Below are positions 16,701-24,255 of a stretch of DNA of 64,000 bases, piece after piece. Position 1 is the stretch's first letter. Every line of letters begins with the position of its first letter. Origin of the DNA: JAAYDI01 sp052034005 (lineage in GTDB: Bacteria; Planctomycetota; Planctomycetia; Pirellulales; Pirellulaceae); the NCBI GenBank assembly GCA_052034005.1, contig JBPOJB010000037.1:1-64000 (forward strand), read 5' to 3'. Position numbers and translations under genes: made by a program. The notes beneath the pieces are model-generated. The model saw only the letters and a program-made list of their open reading frames with translations, did no database searches and was not told the origin of the DNA.

Positions 16701-17411
16701 TCACGTGTTGTTGACGACCCGGTTCAGGTCGGCCAACCGGTCGATGCGCGCGAATTGGGCGGCCACTTCCATGGCGTGGGTCACGAGCAGCAGTGCGACG
16801 TTCTCTTCTTGGCACGTATCGCGGATCAGGTCGATGATGCGTTGCTGGTTGGCCGGATCGACGTTCGCGGTCGGTTCGTCGGCCAGCAGCACGCGGGGGC
16901 GGTTGGCCAGGGCTCGGGCGACCGCCACGCGTTGCTGTTCGCCGACGGACATGGCCGTCGGTTTATGGTGTGCGCGGTGGGCCAGTCCGACGCGTTCGAG
17001 CAGGTGTCGCGCGCGGGCCGCGTCTTTCCGTCCGCGGGCAAACGTCATTCCCAGCAGCACGTTTTCCAGGGCGGAGAACGCGGGCAGGAGGTTGAAGGTC
17101 TGGAACACGTACCCGATCTTGGCAGCTCGCACGCGGTCTCGGCCGGCTTCCGAGAACTGGGTGAGATTCAGTCCGTCCAGTCGGATCTCACCGCCGTCCG
17201 GCGCACAGATGCCGGCGATGACGTGCAAGAACGTTGTTTTTCCACAACCGCTCGGCCCGAGCAGGACGGCGTGCTCACCCGGCCCCAGCTCGTACTGCGG
17301 GATGTCGAGGATAGGCAGCGGATGCCCGTTGGCTTCCAGGTACGATTTCTTGACGTTCCTGAGCAGCAGCATGGGGGTCCTGGAACGGTCGCCTGTGGCC
17401 TCCGCGTTCAT
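16701..17411 (-). CDS. Orphan ABC transporter ATP-binding protein
   Basis: This ATPase of about 236 residues has Walker A GPSGCGKTT, a Q-loop YVFQTFNLLPAFSALENVLLG, the signature MSVGEQQRVAVARAL, Walker B VLLADEPT and a late His in LLLVTHAME. The Q-loop sequence resembles the LolD/MacB group, which handle lipoproteins or extrude substrates with a FtsX-like permease. No permease is adjacent, so the partner must be elsewhere. The ATG at 17411 is chosen because GGAGAG is eight bases upstream; a TTG two codons earlier lacks this spacing. smpB lies immediately upstream on the same strand. Confidence 0.88.
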   Translation of the reverse strand: MNAEATGDRSRTPMLLLRNVKKSYLEANGHPLPILDIPQYELGPGEHAVLLGPSGCGKTTFLHVIAGICAPDGGEIRLDGLNLTQFSEAGRDRVRAAKIGYVFQTFNLLPAFSALENVLLGMTFARGRKDAARARHLLERVGLAHRAHHKPTAMSVGEQQRVAVARALANRPRVLLADEPTANVDPANQQRIIDLIRDTCQEENVALLLVTHAMEVAAQFARIDRLADLNRVVNNT

Positions 17412-17426
17412 CAACAACTCTCTCCG

Positions 17427-17924
17427 TCAGCGGCGGCGCATCGCCCGCCGCAGGTCACGTTGCACCGTGGCCTTTTTCAGCGCTTCACGTTTGTCGTACA
17501 GTTTGCGGCCGCGGCACAACCCCATGAGCACCTTGGCGATCCCGCGCTCGTTGAAGTACACGCGCAACGGCACGAGGGTGAGCCCCTTCTGGTGGGCCGG
17601 CTCGGCGAACTTGCGTTGCTCGCGCCGGTGTATCAGCAGTTTGCGAGGGCGCCGCGGATCGTGGTTCCAGGTGGTGGCCTGCGGGTACTCGGGGATATCG
17701 CACCCGACCAGCCAGAATTCGCCGTTGCGCACCCGACCGTAGGCTTCATCGAGCGAGATCTTGCCGTCACGCAGGCTCTTCACCTCGCTGCCCATCAGCG
17801 CGATGCCGCACTCGAGCGTTTCGAGCAGCTCGAAGCGATGGCGCGCCTTGCGGTTTTCAGCCACCGGGCGCACGGCCGGCCGGCCCGCGTCGCCACGCTG
17901 TTTCTGTTTCTTCCCCTTGGCCAT
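17427..17924 (-). CDS. smpB: SsrA-binding protein SmpB
   Basis: SmpB is the partner of tmRNA in trans-translation, which frees stalled ribosomes and tags the broken protein. This protein of about 165 residues shows the family core: FELLETLECGIALMGSEVKSLRDGKISL, EAYGRVRNGEFWLVG, KLLIHRREQRKF and GRKLYDKREALKK at the C-terminal helix. The ATG at 17924 is chosen over a GTG three codons earlier since MAKGKKQ is the usual basic start. No ssrA gene is recognisable in the window. It is divergent from lipB and precedes the ABC ATPase. Confidence 0.93.
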   Translation of the reverse strand: MAKGKKQKQRGDAGRPAVRPVAENRKARHRFELLETLECGIALMGSEVKSLRDGKISLDEAYGRVRNGEFWLVGCDIPEYPQATTWNHDPRRPRKLLIHRREQRKFAEPAHQKGLTLVPLRVYFNERGIAKVLMGLCRGRKLYDKREALKKATVQRDLRRAMRRR

Positions 17925-18081
17925 GGGTTCCACTGTGCCATACGAACGGCCAAAAAGGAAGCCGTCGTGCCGTGCCGGCGGGATCAGCCGGGCGTCGGCC
18001 GATCTTCCGGGGCCTTGGGGCTCTTGCTACAGTGGACCGGTTGGCATCTGTCTCTCGAACGGCACTTCCAGGGCCCGCTGC

Positions 18082-18885
18082 ATGTCTTCGTTTCCAGCAC
18101 GCGCGCGCGGGTACGCCGGCGGACCGGACGGATCGTTCAGCGTGCAATTCCACCTGTTGGGGCCGGTGGACTTCGAGCACTGCCAGTGGCTGCAGCGGCG
18201 GTTGGTGGACGAGGCGGGTGAGCGAGGCGATGGGCGGATCGTCATCTTGTTGTGTGAGCATCCGCCGACCATCAGCGTCGGGCGGCGCGGTTCGCGTGGG
18301 CATATTCATTGGACGAACGAGCAGCTGCGTCGGCGGGGCCTGCCGGTGCGTTGGATCCGCCGGGGCGGCGGATGCGTGCTGCACGCACCGGGCCAGCTGG
18401 CGGTCTATCCGATCGTGCCGCTGACCTGGCACGGCTGGACGGTGGGCGAGTACCTGCGGCGCCTGCAGGGGGCCGTCCTGCAGACGCTCGACGAGTTCCG
18501 CATCCCGGCCCGGACATTTGCCCCGTGGTCCGGCGTGTGGGGCTGCAGCGGTCAACTGGCTGCTTACGGCGTGGCGGTGTGGGATGGGATTGCGCGCCAA
18601 GGTGTCTACCTGAACGTCAATCCGGCGATGGCGGACTTCCACTTCGTGGACGTGGTGGATCCCGCGGCGACCGAGGCCGGTCAGAAGTCGACGATGGGCA
18701 GCCTGGCGGCCGAGCGGCGGCAGGCGCTCTCGATGGCCAAGGTCCGCGCGGCATTGATCCCGAACCTGGCTGTCTCCCTGGGCGCCGTACACTATCATTT
18801 ACTGACTGGACATCCGTTCCTGGCCCAGCTGCAAAGGCGCTCGTGTGGCTCGACCGACCGTGCCTTCGGACCTGCCGATTGTTGA
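18082..18885 (+). CDS. lipB: LipB-like octanoyltransferase with missing catalytic residues
   Basis: The protein (267 residues from the ATG at 18082) has LipB landmarks: CEHPPTISVGRRG at 58-70, RRGGGCVLHAPGQLAVYP at 93-110 and YLNVNP near 176. LipB moves octanoate from acyl carrier protein to lipoyl domains. The catalytic Lys (Lys135 of E. coli, in a KVAS-type motif) is Gln158 here (SGQLAAYG), and the Cys of the INPCG motif (Cys169) is Ala195 (VDPAATE). Cys155 and Lys202 are nearby but out of register. The gene ends 41 bases inside lipA, so the two are translated together. It may be inactive, use other residues, or have another acyl function. The start is uncertain because the frame is open far upstream. 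Confidence 0.75.
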   Translation: MSSFPARARGYAGGPDGSFSVQFHLLGPVDFEHCQWLQRRLVDEAGERGDGRIVILLCEHPPTISVGRRGSRGHIHWTNEQLRRRGLPVRWIRRGGGCVLHAPGQLAVYPIVPLTWHGWTVGEYLRRLQGAVLQTLDEFRIPARTFAPWSGVWGCSGQLAAYGVAVWDGIARQGVYLNVNPAMADFHFVDVVDPAATEAGQKSTMGSLAAERRQALSMAKVRAALIPNLAVSLGAVHYHLLTGHPFLAQLQRRSCGSTDRAFGPADC

Positions 18886-19774
18886 CGCCGCGGACGTCGC
18901 GCGGCGTTTGCCGCGTTGGCTCAAGCGCCGCGTGCCGCTGGGCGACTCCCGCCATTTCACGGCCGGGTTGATCAAAGACTTGTCGCTCCAGACTGTCTGC
19001 GAGCATGCGCGCTGCCCGAACCGCATGGAGTGTTATGCCCAGAAGACGGCGACGTTCATGATCCTGGGAGCGGTCTGTACGCGTGCCTGCCGCTTCTGCT
19101 CGGTCGCGCGTGGCCGGCCCTTGCCGGTGGATCCGGACGAGCCGCGGCGCGTGGCCGAGGCCGCTGGGCGGCTCGGACTGCGCCATGTCGTGATCACGTC
19201 GGTCACGCGGGACGACTTGCCGGACGGAGGGGCCGAGCAGTTCGCCGACTGTATCCTGGCGGTGCGCCGCGCCACGGGCGCGGCCGTGGAAGTGCTCACG
19301 CCCGACTTCCGGTACAATGACGCCGCGGTCGACCGTGTCATCGCGGCCGCGCCGGAAGTCTTCAACCACAACACCGAAACGGTGCCCAGGCAATACCGTG
19401 CGGTCCGCGGCCCCAAGTCGGATTACCGGTGGACGTTGCAGCTGCTTCGGCGCGTCAAGCAGGGCAACCCGGCGATCCGGACCAAAACCGGCCTGATGTT
19501 GGGCCTGGGCGAGACGCGCACCGAGCTGCTCGATGTGCTGGCCGACCTGCGCGATCAGGGTTGCGACTTCCTGACGCTCGGCCAATACCTGCAACCCGAC
19601 CCACGCTCTCTTCCGGTGGTCCGCTATCTGCCGCCCGGCGAGTTCGAGGAGCTGGGGGCGCTGGCCCGGGGGATGGGATTCGCGGCCGTGGCCAGCGGGC
19701 CGTTTGTCCGCAGCAGCTATCACGCCCGCGAGATGGCGGTTTCCGTCGGCGCGGGTGAGCCGGCCGGTGGCTGA
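18845..19774 (+). CDS. lipA: Lipoyl synthase
   Basis: This 309-residue radical SAM enzyme inserts two sulfurs into protein-bound octanoyl chains. It has both cluster motifs: the auxiliary CxxxxxCxxxxxC in CEHARCPNRMEC near residue 50, and the radical SAM CxxxCxxC in CTRACRFC near residue 77. The C-terminal RSSYHA near residue 294 supplies the Ser ligand of the auxiliary cluster. The start is a GTG at 18845 that overlaps lipB by 41 bases, implying translational coupling. Confidence 0.95.
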   Translation: MARPTVPSDLPIVDAADVARRLPRWLKRRVPLGDSRHFTAGLIKDLSLQTVCEHARCPNRMECYAQKTATFMILGAVCTRACRFCSVARGRPLPVDPDEPRRVAEAAGRLGLRHVVITSVTRDDLPDGGAEQFADCILAVRRATGAAVEVLTPDFRYNDAAVDRVIAAAPEVFNHNTETVPRQYRAVRGPKSDYRWTLQLLRRVKQGNPAIRTKTGLMLGLGETRTELLDVLADLRDQGCDFLTLGQYLQPDPRSLPVVRYLPPGEFEELGALARGMGFAAVASGPFVRSSYHAREMAVSVGAGEPAGG

Positions 19775-19859
19775 CCGGCCGGCGCTGGACCCTGTGGGCG
19801 GCTCGGCCGGGAGCTTGGTCGGACCCAGCGCCCCGTCCGCCGGGCGCGCGGCCGACAAG

Positions 19860-19888
19860 TGGACTCGGCCGTGCGCGCGTGATACACT
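19860..19888 (+). promoter_or_regulatory. Putative promoter of the zinc-ribbon/lemA/M48 group
   Basis: TGGACT at 19860-19865 and TACACT at 19883-19888 are separated by 17 bases; each matches the consensus at four positions. The start would lie near 19895, about 100 bases before the ATG at 19996. Confidence 0.4.
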
Positions 19889-19995
19889 TACGCGCATCCA
19901 GGCGTGCCCTGTTATTCGTCGGATGGCTGCTTCGCGCGGAGTGTTTCGTGGTCCGTCATTCGGCTTCTTCTCCCATCGCCCGTGGCTGAACTGTC

Positions 19996-20424
19996 ATGTT
20001 GTGCCCTGTCTGTCGCGAACCGATGGTGATTGTGGAGTTCCAGGGCATCGAGCTGGACGCATGCCCGGAGTGTCAGGGCCTGTGGTTTGACGCGCAGGAG
20101 CTGGGCCAGTTGTTCGAGCTGGCGGGAGTGCCGGACCAGTATTCGGACCTCGAGTCGCAGCTGGCGCGCCTTGCCCGCGCCAAGGCGCGTCGCAGGTGCC
20201 CGCGTTGTCGTGGACGGCTCGTAGCGGTCAGCGCACCCGCCACGGGCGGCGCGTTGATTCTGGATCAGTGTCCGCGGGGTGACGGCTTGTGGTTTGACCG
20301 TGGCGAACTGGACACGTTGCTCCGGGCGTTGCTGGGTGAACAGAGTCACGCGTTGGACAATGTGCGGCGTTTCTTGGGTGAGTTCATGTCGGCCGAGCCC
20401 CCGTCGTCGGGCGGGGCGATCTAG
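19996..20424 (+). CDS. Double zinc-ribbon (TFIIB-type) protein
   Basis: This 142-residue protein contains two copies of the bacterial zf-TFIIB ribbon. The first is CPVC...CPEC followed by GLWFDAQEL, and the second is CPRC...CPRGDGLWFDRGEL, in which the fourth Cys is replaced by a Gly-Asp pair. Function is unknown; such ribbons may bind protein or nucleic acid. It is the first gene of a rightward group with lemA and an M48 protease, and the M48 protein also ends in a zinc ribbon. Confidence 0.75.
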   Translation: MLCPVCREPMVIVEFQGIELDACPECQGLWFDAQELGQLFELAGVPDQYSDLESQLARLARAKARRRCPRCRGRLVAVSAPATGGALILDQCPRGDGLWFDRGELDTLLRALLGEQSHALDNVRRFLGEFMSAEPPSSGGAI

Positions 20425-20456
20425 GTCGCGCAGCAACGAAAACGGGAGATCACGCT

Positions 20457-21011
20457 ATGGGGTGGTTGGTGCTAATCGTCGTTGTCGTCGTAGTCCTGGT
20501 GGTTCTGTATTTCATCGCCATCTACAACGGTCTGGTGCGGGGGCGGAACGCGAAGGACAACGCCTGGTCGCAGATCGACGTCCAGCTCAAGCGTCGGCAC
20601 GACCTGATCCCGAACCTGGTGGAGACGGTCAAGGGTTACGCCCAGCACGAGCGGGAGACGCTGGACGCGGTGATCCAAGCCCGCAACCAGGCGATTTCGG
20701 CTCAGGGTCCGGCGGCGGCGGGCCAGGCGGAGGGCGTGTTGGGCGCGGCGCTGGGCAAGCTGTTCGCGTTGGCGGAGGCCTATCCCGATCTGAAAGCCAA
20801 CCAGAGCTTTCTGGCCCTGCAGGAGGAGCTCAGCAGCACGGAGAACCGCATCGGCTTTTCCCGGCAGGCGTACAACGACGCGGCGATGCGGTACAACAAC
20901 GCGCGCGAGGTGTTCCCGGCCAACCTGATCAGCGGCGGGTTCGCCAAGGCCGAGCTGTTCATGATCGAATCGAGCGCGGAGCGGGAAGTGCCCAAAGTCA
21001 ATTTCGGTTGA
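20457..21011 (+). CDS. lemA: LemA family membrane protein
   Basis: This 184-residue LemA protein starts with one transmembrane helix (about 2-21). Then come YNGLVRGRNAKDNAWSQIDVQLKRRHDLIPNLVETVKGYA and a long helical bundle ending in EVFPANLISGGFAKAELFMIE, both strongly typical. LemA proteins often sit next to HtpX-like proteases and are thought to act in membrane protein quality control or envelope stress. GGGAGA lies eight bases before the ATG. The M48 protease gene follows after 56 bases. Confidence 0.93.
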   Translation: MGWLVLIVVVVVVLVVLYFIAIYNGLVRGRNAKDNAWSQIDVQLKRRHDLIPNLVETVKGYAQHERETLDAVIQARNQAISAQGPAAAGQAEGVLGAALGKLFALAEAYPDLKANQSFLALQEELSSTENRIGFSRQAYNDAAMRYNNAREVFPANLISGGFAKAELFMIESSAEREVPKVNFG

Positions 21012-21067
21012 GTCGCGCGCCGGTGTGCGGGCCGGGATGATCGCGACCCTGGGGAGGCGCCAGATCC

Positions 21068-22282
21068 GTGTGGGAACAGATAGAAAGCAATCGCCGCAAG
21101 AGCGCGGTGATCGTGGCCGGTCTGGGTGTGCTGCTGATCGGCATCGGCGTGGCGCTGGGGTTTCTGGCGACTGGGGAGCTGGAGGGCGCTTGGCCGGGCG
21201 GCGTGATCGCGTTTCTGATCTGGCTCGTGCTGTGGCTCTTCACGGCGCGGGAGGGCGACAACGTGCTGCTGATGATAGCCGGCGCCCGCGAGATCCAGAA
21301 GCGCGACCATCCGCAGCTGTTCAACGTTGTGGAGGAGATGGCGATCGCGGCCCAGCTGCCGAAGATGCCCCGCGTGTACATCGTGGACGATCCCGCGCCG
21401 AACGCGTTCGCGGTCGGGCGCAACCCGGACCAGGCGGCCGTCGCGGTGACGATCGGGCTGCTGAAGATTCTCAATCGGGACGAGCTGCAGGGGGTGGTCG
21501 CGCACGAGGTCGGCCACATCAAGAACCGAGACGTGGCGCTCATGACCACGGCGGGCGTGATGCTCGGCGTGATCGTCCTGTTGGCGGACATCGGCATGCG
21601 GGCCATGTGGTACGGGGGCGGCTCGCGCCGCTCGCGCGACAGCCGCGGCGGCGGCGGCGATAGTGGCGGGGCGCAGGCGATCTTGATGCTCGTGGCGCTC
21701 CTGTTCATCATCCTGTCGCCCCTCTTCGCGCAGCTGATCTACTTCGCCCTCTCGCGGCGGCGGGAATACCTAGCGGATGCCTCGGGCGCGATGTTCACGC
21801 GGTGGCCGGAAGGGCTGGCCTCGGCGCTGGAGAAGCTGGGCGCCCAGGCCCGGCCGCAGGCGGACCAGAGCCAGGTCACGGCGCCGATGTACATTATTCG
21901 ACCGCTGCGGCAGGGCGAGCAGCGGCGGATCACGTCCGCGTTCTCGACACACCCGCCCCTGGAGGCGCGGATCCGCGTGCTGCGCGCCATGGGGGGCAAC
22001 GCCGACTTCGCCGCCTACGACCGGGCGTTGGCCAAGCTCACCGGTCAGCATGCGATCGGGGCGCGCACGCTGGCCGCGGCCACGGCGGTGGCCGCCGCGC
22101 CGCCGGCGGGCGAGCCGGCCCTGGCCACGCCGCCCGAGCGGTTGCGGGCCGCCTCCGACGCCTATCTGGCGGGCGCCGGCTACCAGCGCGTCGCCTGCGA
22201 CCACTGCGGGGCCGTCTTGAAGGTGCCGGCCCAGCGCCGCGACCGTATGCTGCGCTGCCCGCGTTGCGGCGGGCCGCTGTGA
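21068..22282 (+). CDS. M48 family membrane metalloprotease with C-terminal zinc ribbon
   Basis: This HtpX-like protease has 404 residues. Hydrophobic helices lie at about 13-33 and 44-60. The zinc protease motif HEVGH is at 146-150, and two further helices (about 158-175 and 208-228) precede REYLADA, which supplies the third zinc ligand Glu. The active site faces the cytoplasm in this family, which degrades misfolded membrane proteins. Unusually, after a long Ala-rich linker the C-terminus forms a zinc ribbon (CDHCG and CPRCG). The start is a GTG with GGGGAGG upstream. Its stop is only two bases from the convergent CoA-transferase stop. Confidence 0.88.
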   Translation: MWEQIESNRRKSAVIVAGLGVLLIGIGVALGFLATGELEGAWPGGVIAFLIWLVLWLFTAREGDNVLLMIAGAREIQKRDHPQLFNVVEEMAIAAQLPKMPRVYIVDDPAPNAFAVGRNPDQAAVAVTIGLLKILNRDELQGVVAHEVGHIKNRDVALMTTAGVMLGVIVLLADIGMRAMWYGGGSRRSRDSRGGGGDSGGAQAILMLVALLFIILSPLFAQLIYFALSRRREYLADASGAMFTRWPEGLASALEKLGAQARPQADQSQVTAPMYIIRPLRQGEQRRITSAFSTHPPLEARIRVLRAMGGNADFAAYDRALAKLTGQHAIGARTLAAATAVAAAPPAGEPALATPPERLRAASDAYLAGAGYQRVACDHCGAVLKVPAQRRDRMLRCPRCGGPL

Positions 22283-22284
22283 AC

Positions 22285-24147
22285 TCAGCTCTCCGACTTC
22301 ATCCGCACGCTCACCACGCCCTCCTCGGTGATCGTCTCGGTGCTCATCCCCGAGCGGTGGAAGATCTTGAGCATGCCGGCGTTCTCCGGCAGCACGTCCG
22401 CGTGGAACTCGGTGATCCCTTCCTGCTTGCCGATCTCGACGAGCCGATGGAACAGATAGGTGCCCAACCCCTGTCGCTGGAACGCGTCGGCGACAACGAA
22501 CGCCATCTCCGCCGCCCGCTTGGCGGGGTTGGTCAGGTAGCGGCCGACCGCCACGATTTCCTCATGGCCGCCGGTGCCGTGCACGGCCACCAGCGCCATC
22601 TCGGTGTCGTAGTCCACGTTGCAGAACACCTGCACCTTGTTGTGCGGCATGGCCTTGAGCGTGCCGTGGTACCGCAGGTACTTCGTCTGCTCGCTGAACG
22701 AGTAGAACATGTCCTTGATCAGGTCTTCATCGCTGGGCCGAATCGGCCGGATGACCAGCTTCGTGCCATCTTTCGTCGCGTACCGGCTCTCGAGGTGTGA
22801 CGGGTAGGGGTGCGTGGCCGGCAGGATCTGGTCGGCGTACACCAGGCGGCGCCGCTTGGCCGCGTGCAGCAGCTCCGCGCGGAAGTCGGGATGTGCGATG
22901 GAGATGAGCGCCATGGCGCGCTCCCGCATCGTCTTGCCGTGGAGGTACGCCACGCCGTACTCGGTGACGACGTAGTGCGTGTCGCCGCGGGTCGTGACGA
23001 CTCCGGCCCCGAGCTGGATGAACGGCACGATCCGGCTCCGCAGGCCGTCCTTCGTCAGCGCGGTGCTGGGCAGCGCCAGGACCGGCTTGCCGCCGCGCGC
23101 CATGGCCGCCCCGCGCATGAAGTCCGCGTGGCCGCCGATGCCGCTGTAGAGCTGTTCGCCGATGGAGTCCGCCACCGCCTGCCCGGTCAGGTCCACTTCG
23201 ATGGCCGAGTTGATGGCCACGATCCGGTCGTGCTGGGCCACGATCCGCGGGTCGTTGGTGTATTCGGACGGGTGCATTTCGATCATCGGGTTGTTGTCCA
23301 GGAAGTCGAACAGCTCCTGCGTGCCGGCCGCGAAGCTGCCGACCACCTTGCCCTGGTGCAGCGTCTTGTGCTTGCCCGTGATCACCCCCAGGTTGATCAG
23401 TCGGATGATGCCGTCCGAGAACATCTCCGTGTGGATGCCCAGGTCATGGCGGTCGCTCAGTTCGGACAGGACCGTGTCGGGCAGCCGGCCGATCCCCAGC
23501 TGCAGGGTATCGCCGTCCTCGACCAGGCTGGCCACGTTGCTGGCGATCTTGCGGGTCGTCTCGTCGGGGTTCTCGATGACGGGCCAGGTGAGCAGCGGTT
23601 CGTCGTAGGGGACCAGGAAGTCGATGTCGCGCACGTGGATGAAGCTGTTGCCGTGCGTGCGCGGCATGAACCGGTTGACCTGGGCCACGAGCAGCTTGGC
23701 GGACAGCGCGGCGGAGCGGGTCATGTCGACGGACACGCCCAGGCTGCAGAACCCGAACTGGTCGGGCGGGCTGACCATGACCAGGGCGACGTCGATCGGC
23801 AGTCGTCCGGAGCGGAACATCTCGGGGATCTGCGAGAAGAAGATGGGCGTGTAATCCGCGCGCACCTGGCCCACGGCGTCCCGCACGCTATTGCCGATGA
23901 AGAACGCGTTGGCGCGGAACCGCTCGGAGTATTTCGGGTCCGTGTAGGGAGCCACGCCCATGGTGAGCACGTTCAAGACCTCGGTGTCTTCAGCGGCGCC
24001 GGCCGTGTCGACCAGGGCGCGGACCAGTTCCTGGGGCTCGCCGCACGCGGAGCCGACGAAGACGCGGTCGCCGGGCTGGATGTGTTTGATGGCCGCCTGG
24101 GCCGTGATGATCTTGTCGTGCCACTGGTCGCGCCAGTCCGTCGTCAT
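22285..24147 (-). CDS. CoA-transferase fused to a Pat-type GNAT acetyltransferase
   Basis: Residues about 1-440 are an acetyl-CoA hydrolase/4-hydroxybutyrate CoA-transferase domain, with HTEMFSDGI carrying the catalytic Glu and GGHADFMRGA near residue 345. Residues about 455-620 are a GNAT domain with LVIRPIRPSDEDLI, SEQTKYLRYHG, YDTEMALVAV and the acetyl-CoA loop QRQGLGTYLF. The GNAT resembles that of Pat/YfiQ protein lysine acetyltransferases. The fusion could make acetyl-CoA and sense or modify targets. Its likely partners lie upstream on the same strand: an ADP-forming acyl-CoA synthetase and AcsA. AGGAG is about ten bases before the ATG. Confidence 0.85.
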   Translation of the reverse strand: MTTDWRDQWHDKIITAQAAIKHIQPGDRVFVGSACGEPQELVRALVDTAGAAEDTEVLNVLTMGVAPYTDPKYSERFRANAFFIGNSVRDAVGQVRADYTPIFFSQIPEMFRSGRLPIDVALVMVSPPDQFGFCSLGVSVDMTRSAALSAKLLVAQVNRFMPRTHGNSFIHVRDIDFLVPYDEPLLTWPVIENPDETTRKIASNVASLVEDGDTLQLGIGRLPDTVLSELSDRHDLGIHTEMFSDGIIRLINLGVITGKHKTLHQGKVVGSFAAGTQELFDFLDNNPMIEMHPSEYTNDPRIVAQHDRIVAINSAIEVDLTGQAVADSIGEQLYSGIGGHADFMRGAAMARGGKPVLALPSTALTKDGLRSRIVPFIQLGAGVVTTRGDTHYVVTEYGVAYLHGKTMRERAMALISIAHPDFRAELLHAAKRRRLVYADQILPATHPYPSHLESRYATKDGTKLVIRPIRPSDEDLIKDMFYSFSEQTKYLRYHGTLKAMPHNKVQVFCNVDYDTEMALVAVHGTGGHEEIVAVGRYLTNPAKRAAEMAFVVADAFQRQGLGTYLFHRLVEIGKQEGITEFHADVLPENAGMLKIFHRSGMSTETITEEGVVSVRMKSES

Positions 24148-24255
24148 GGTCGGTAACTCCTGATCGAGGCATGCCTTAATGCTGAGATGAATCGTGCTCT
24201 GTCACGCAATCGGATGGTGGCTCGCCTGGCGCGCCGTCGGCCAGATCCGCCGTGC

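Noticed and set aside
16208..18081. tmRNA near smpB
   Set aside because: I could not find the tRNA-like ends or the tag reading frame in the surrounding intergenic regions.
18082..18885. Frameshift or sequencing error as the cause of the missing LipB catalytic residues
   Set aside because: The frame is continuous and the family motifs on both sides (GQLAVYP and YLNVNP) stay in register, so a local frameshift does not explain the change.
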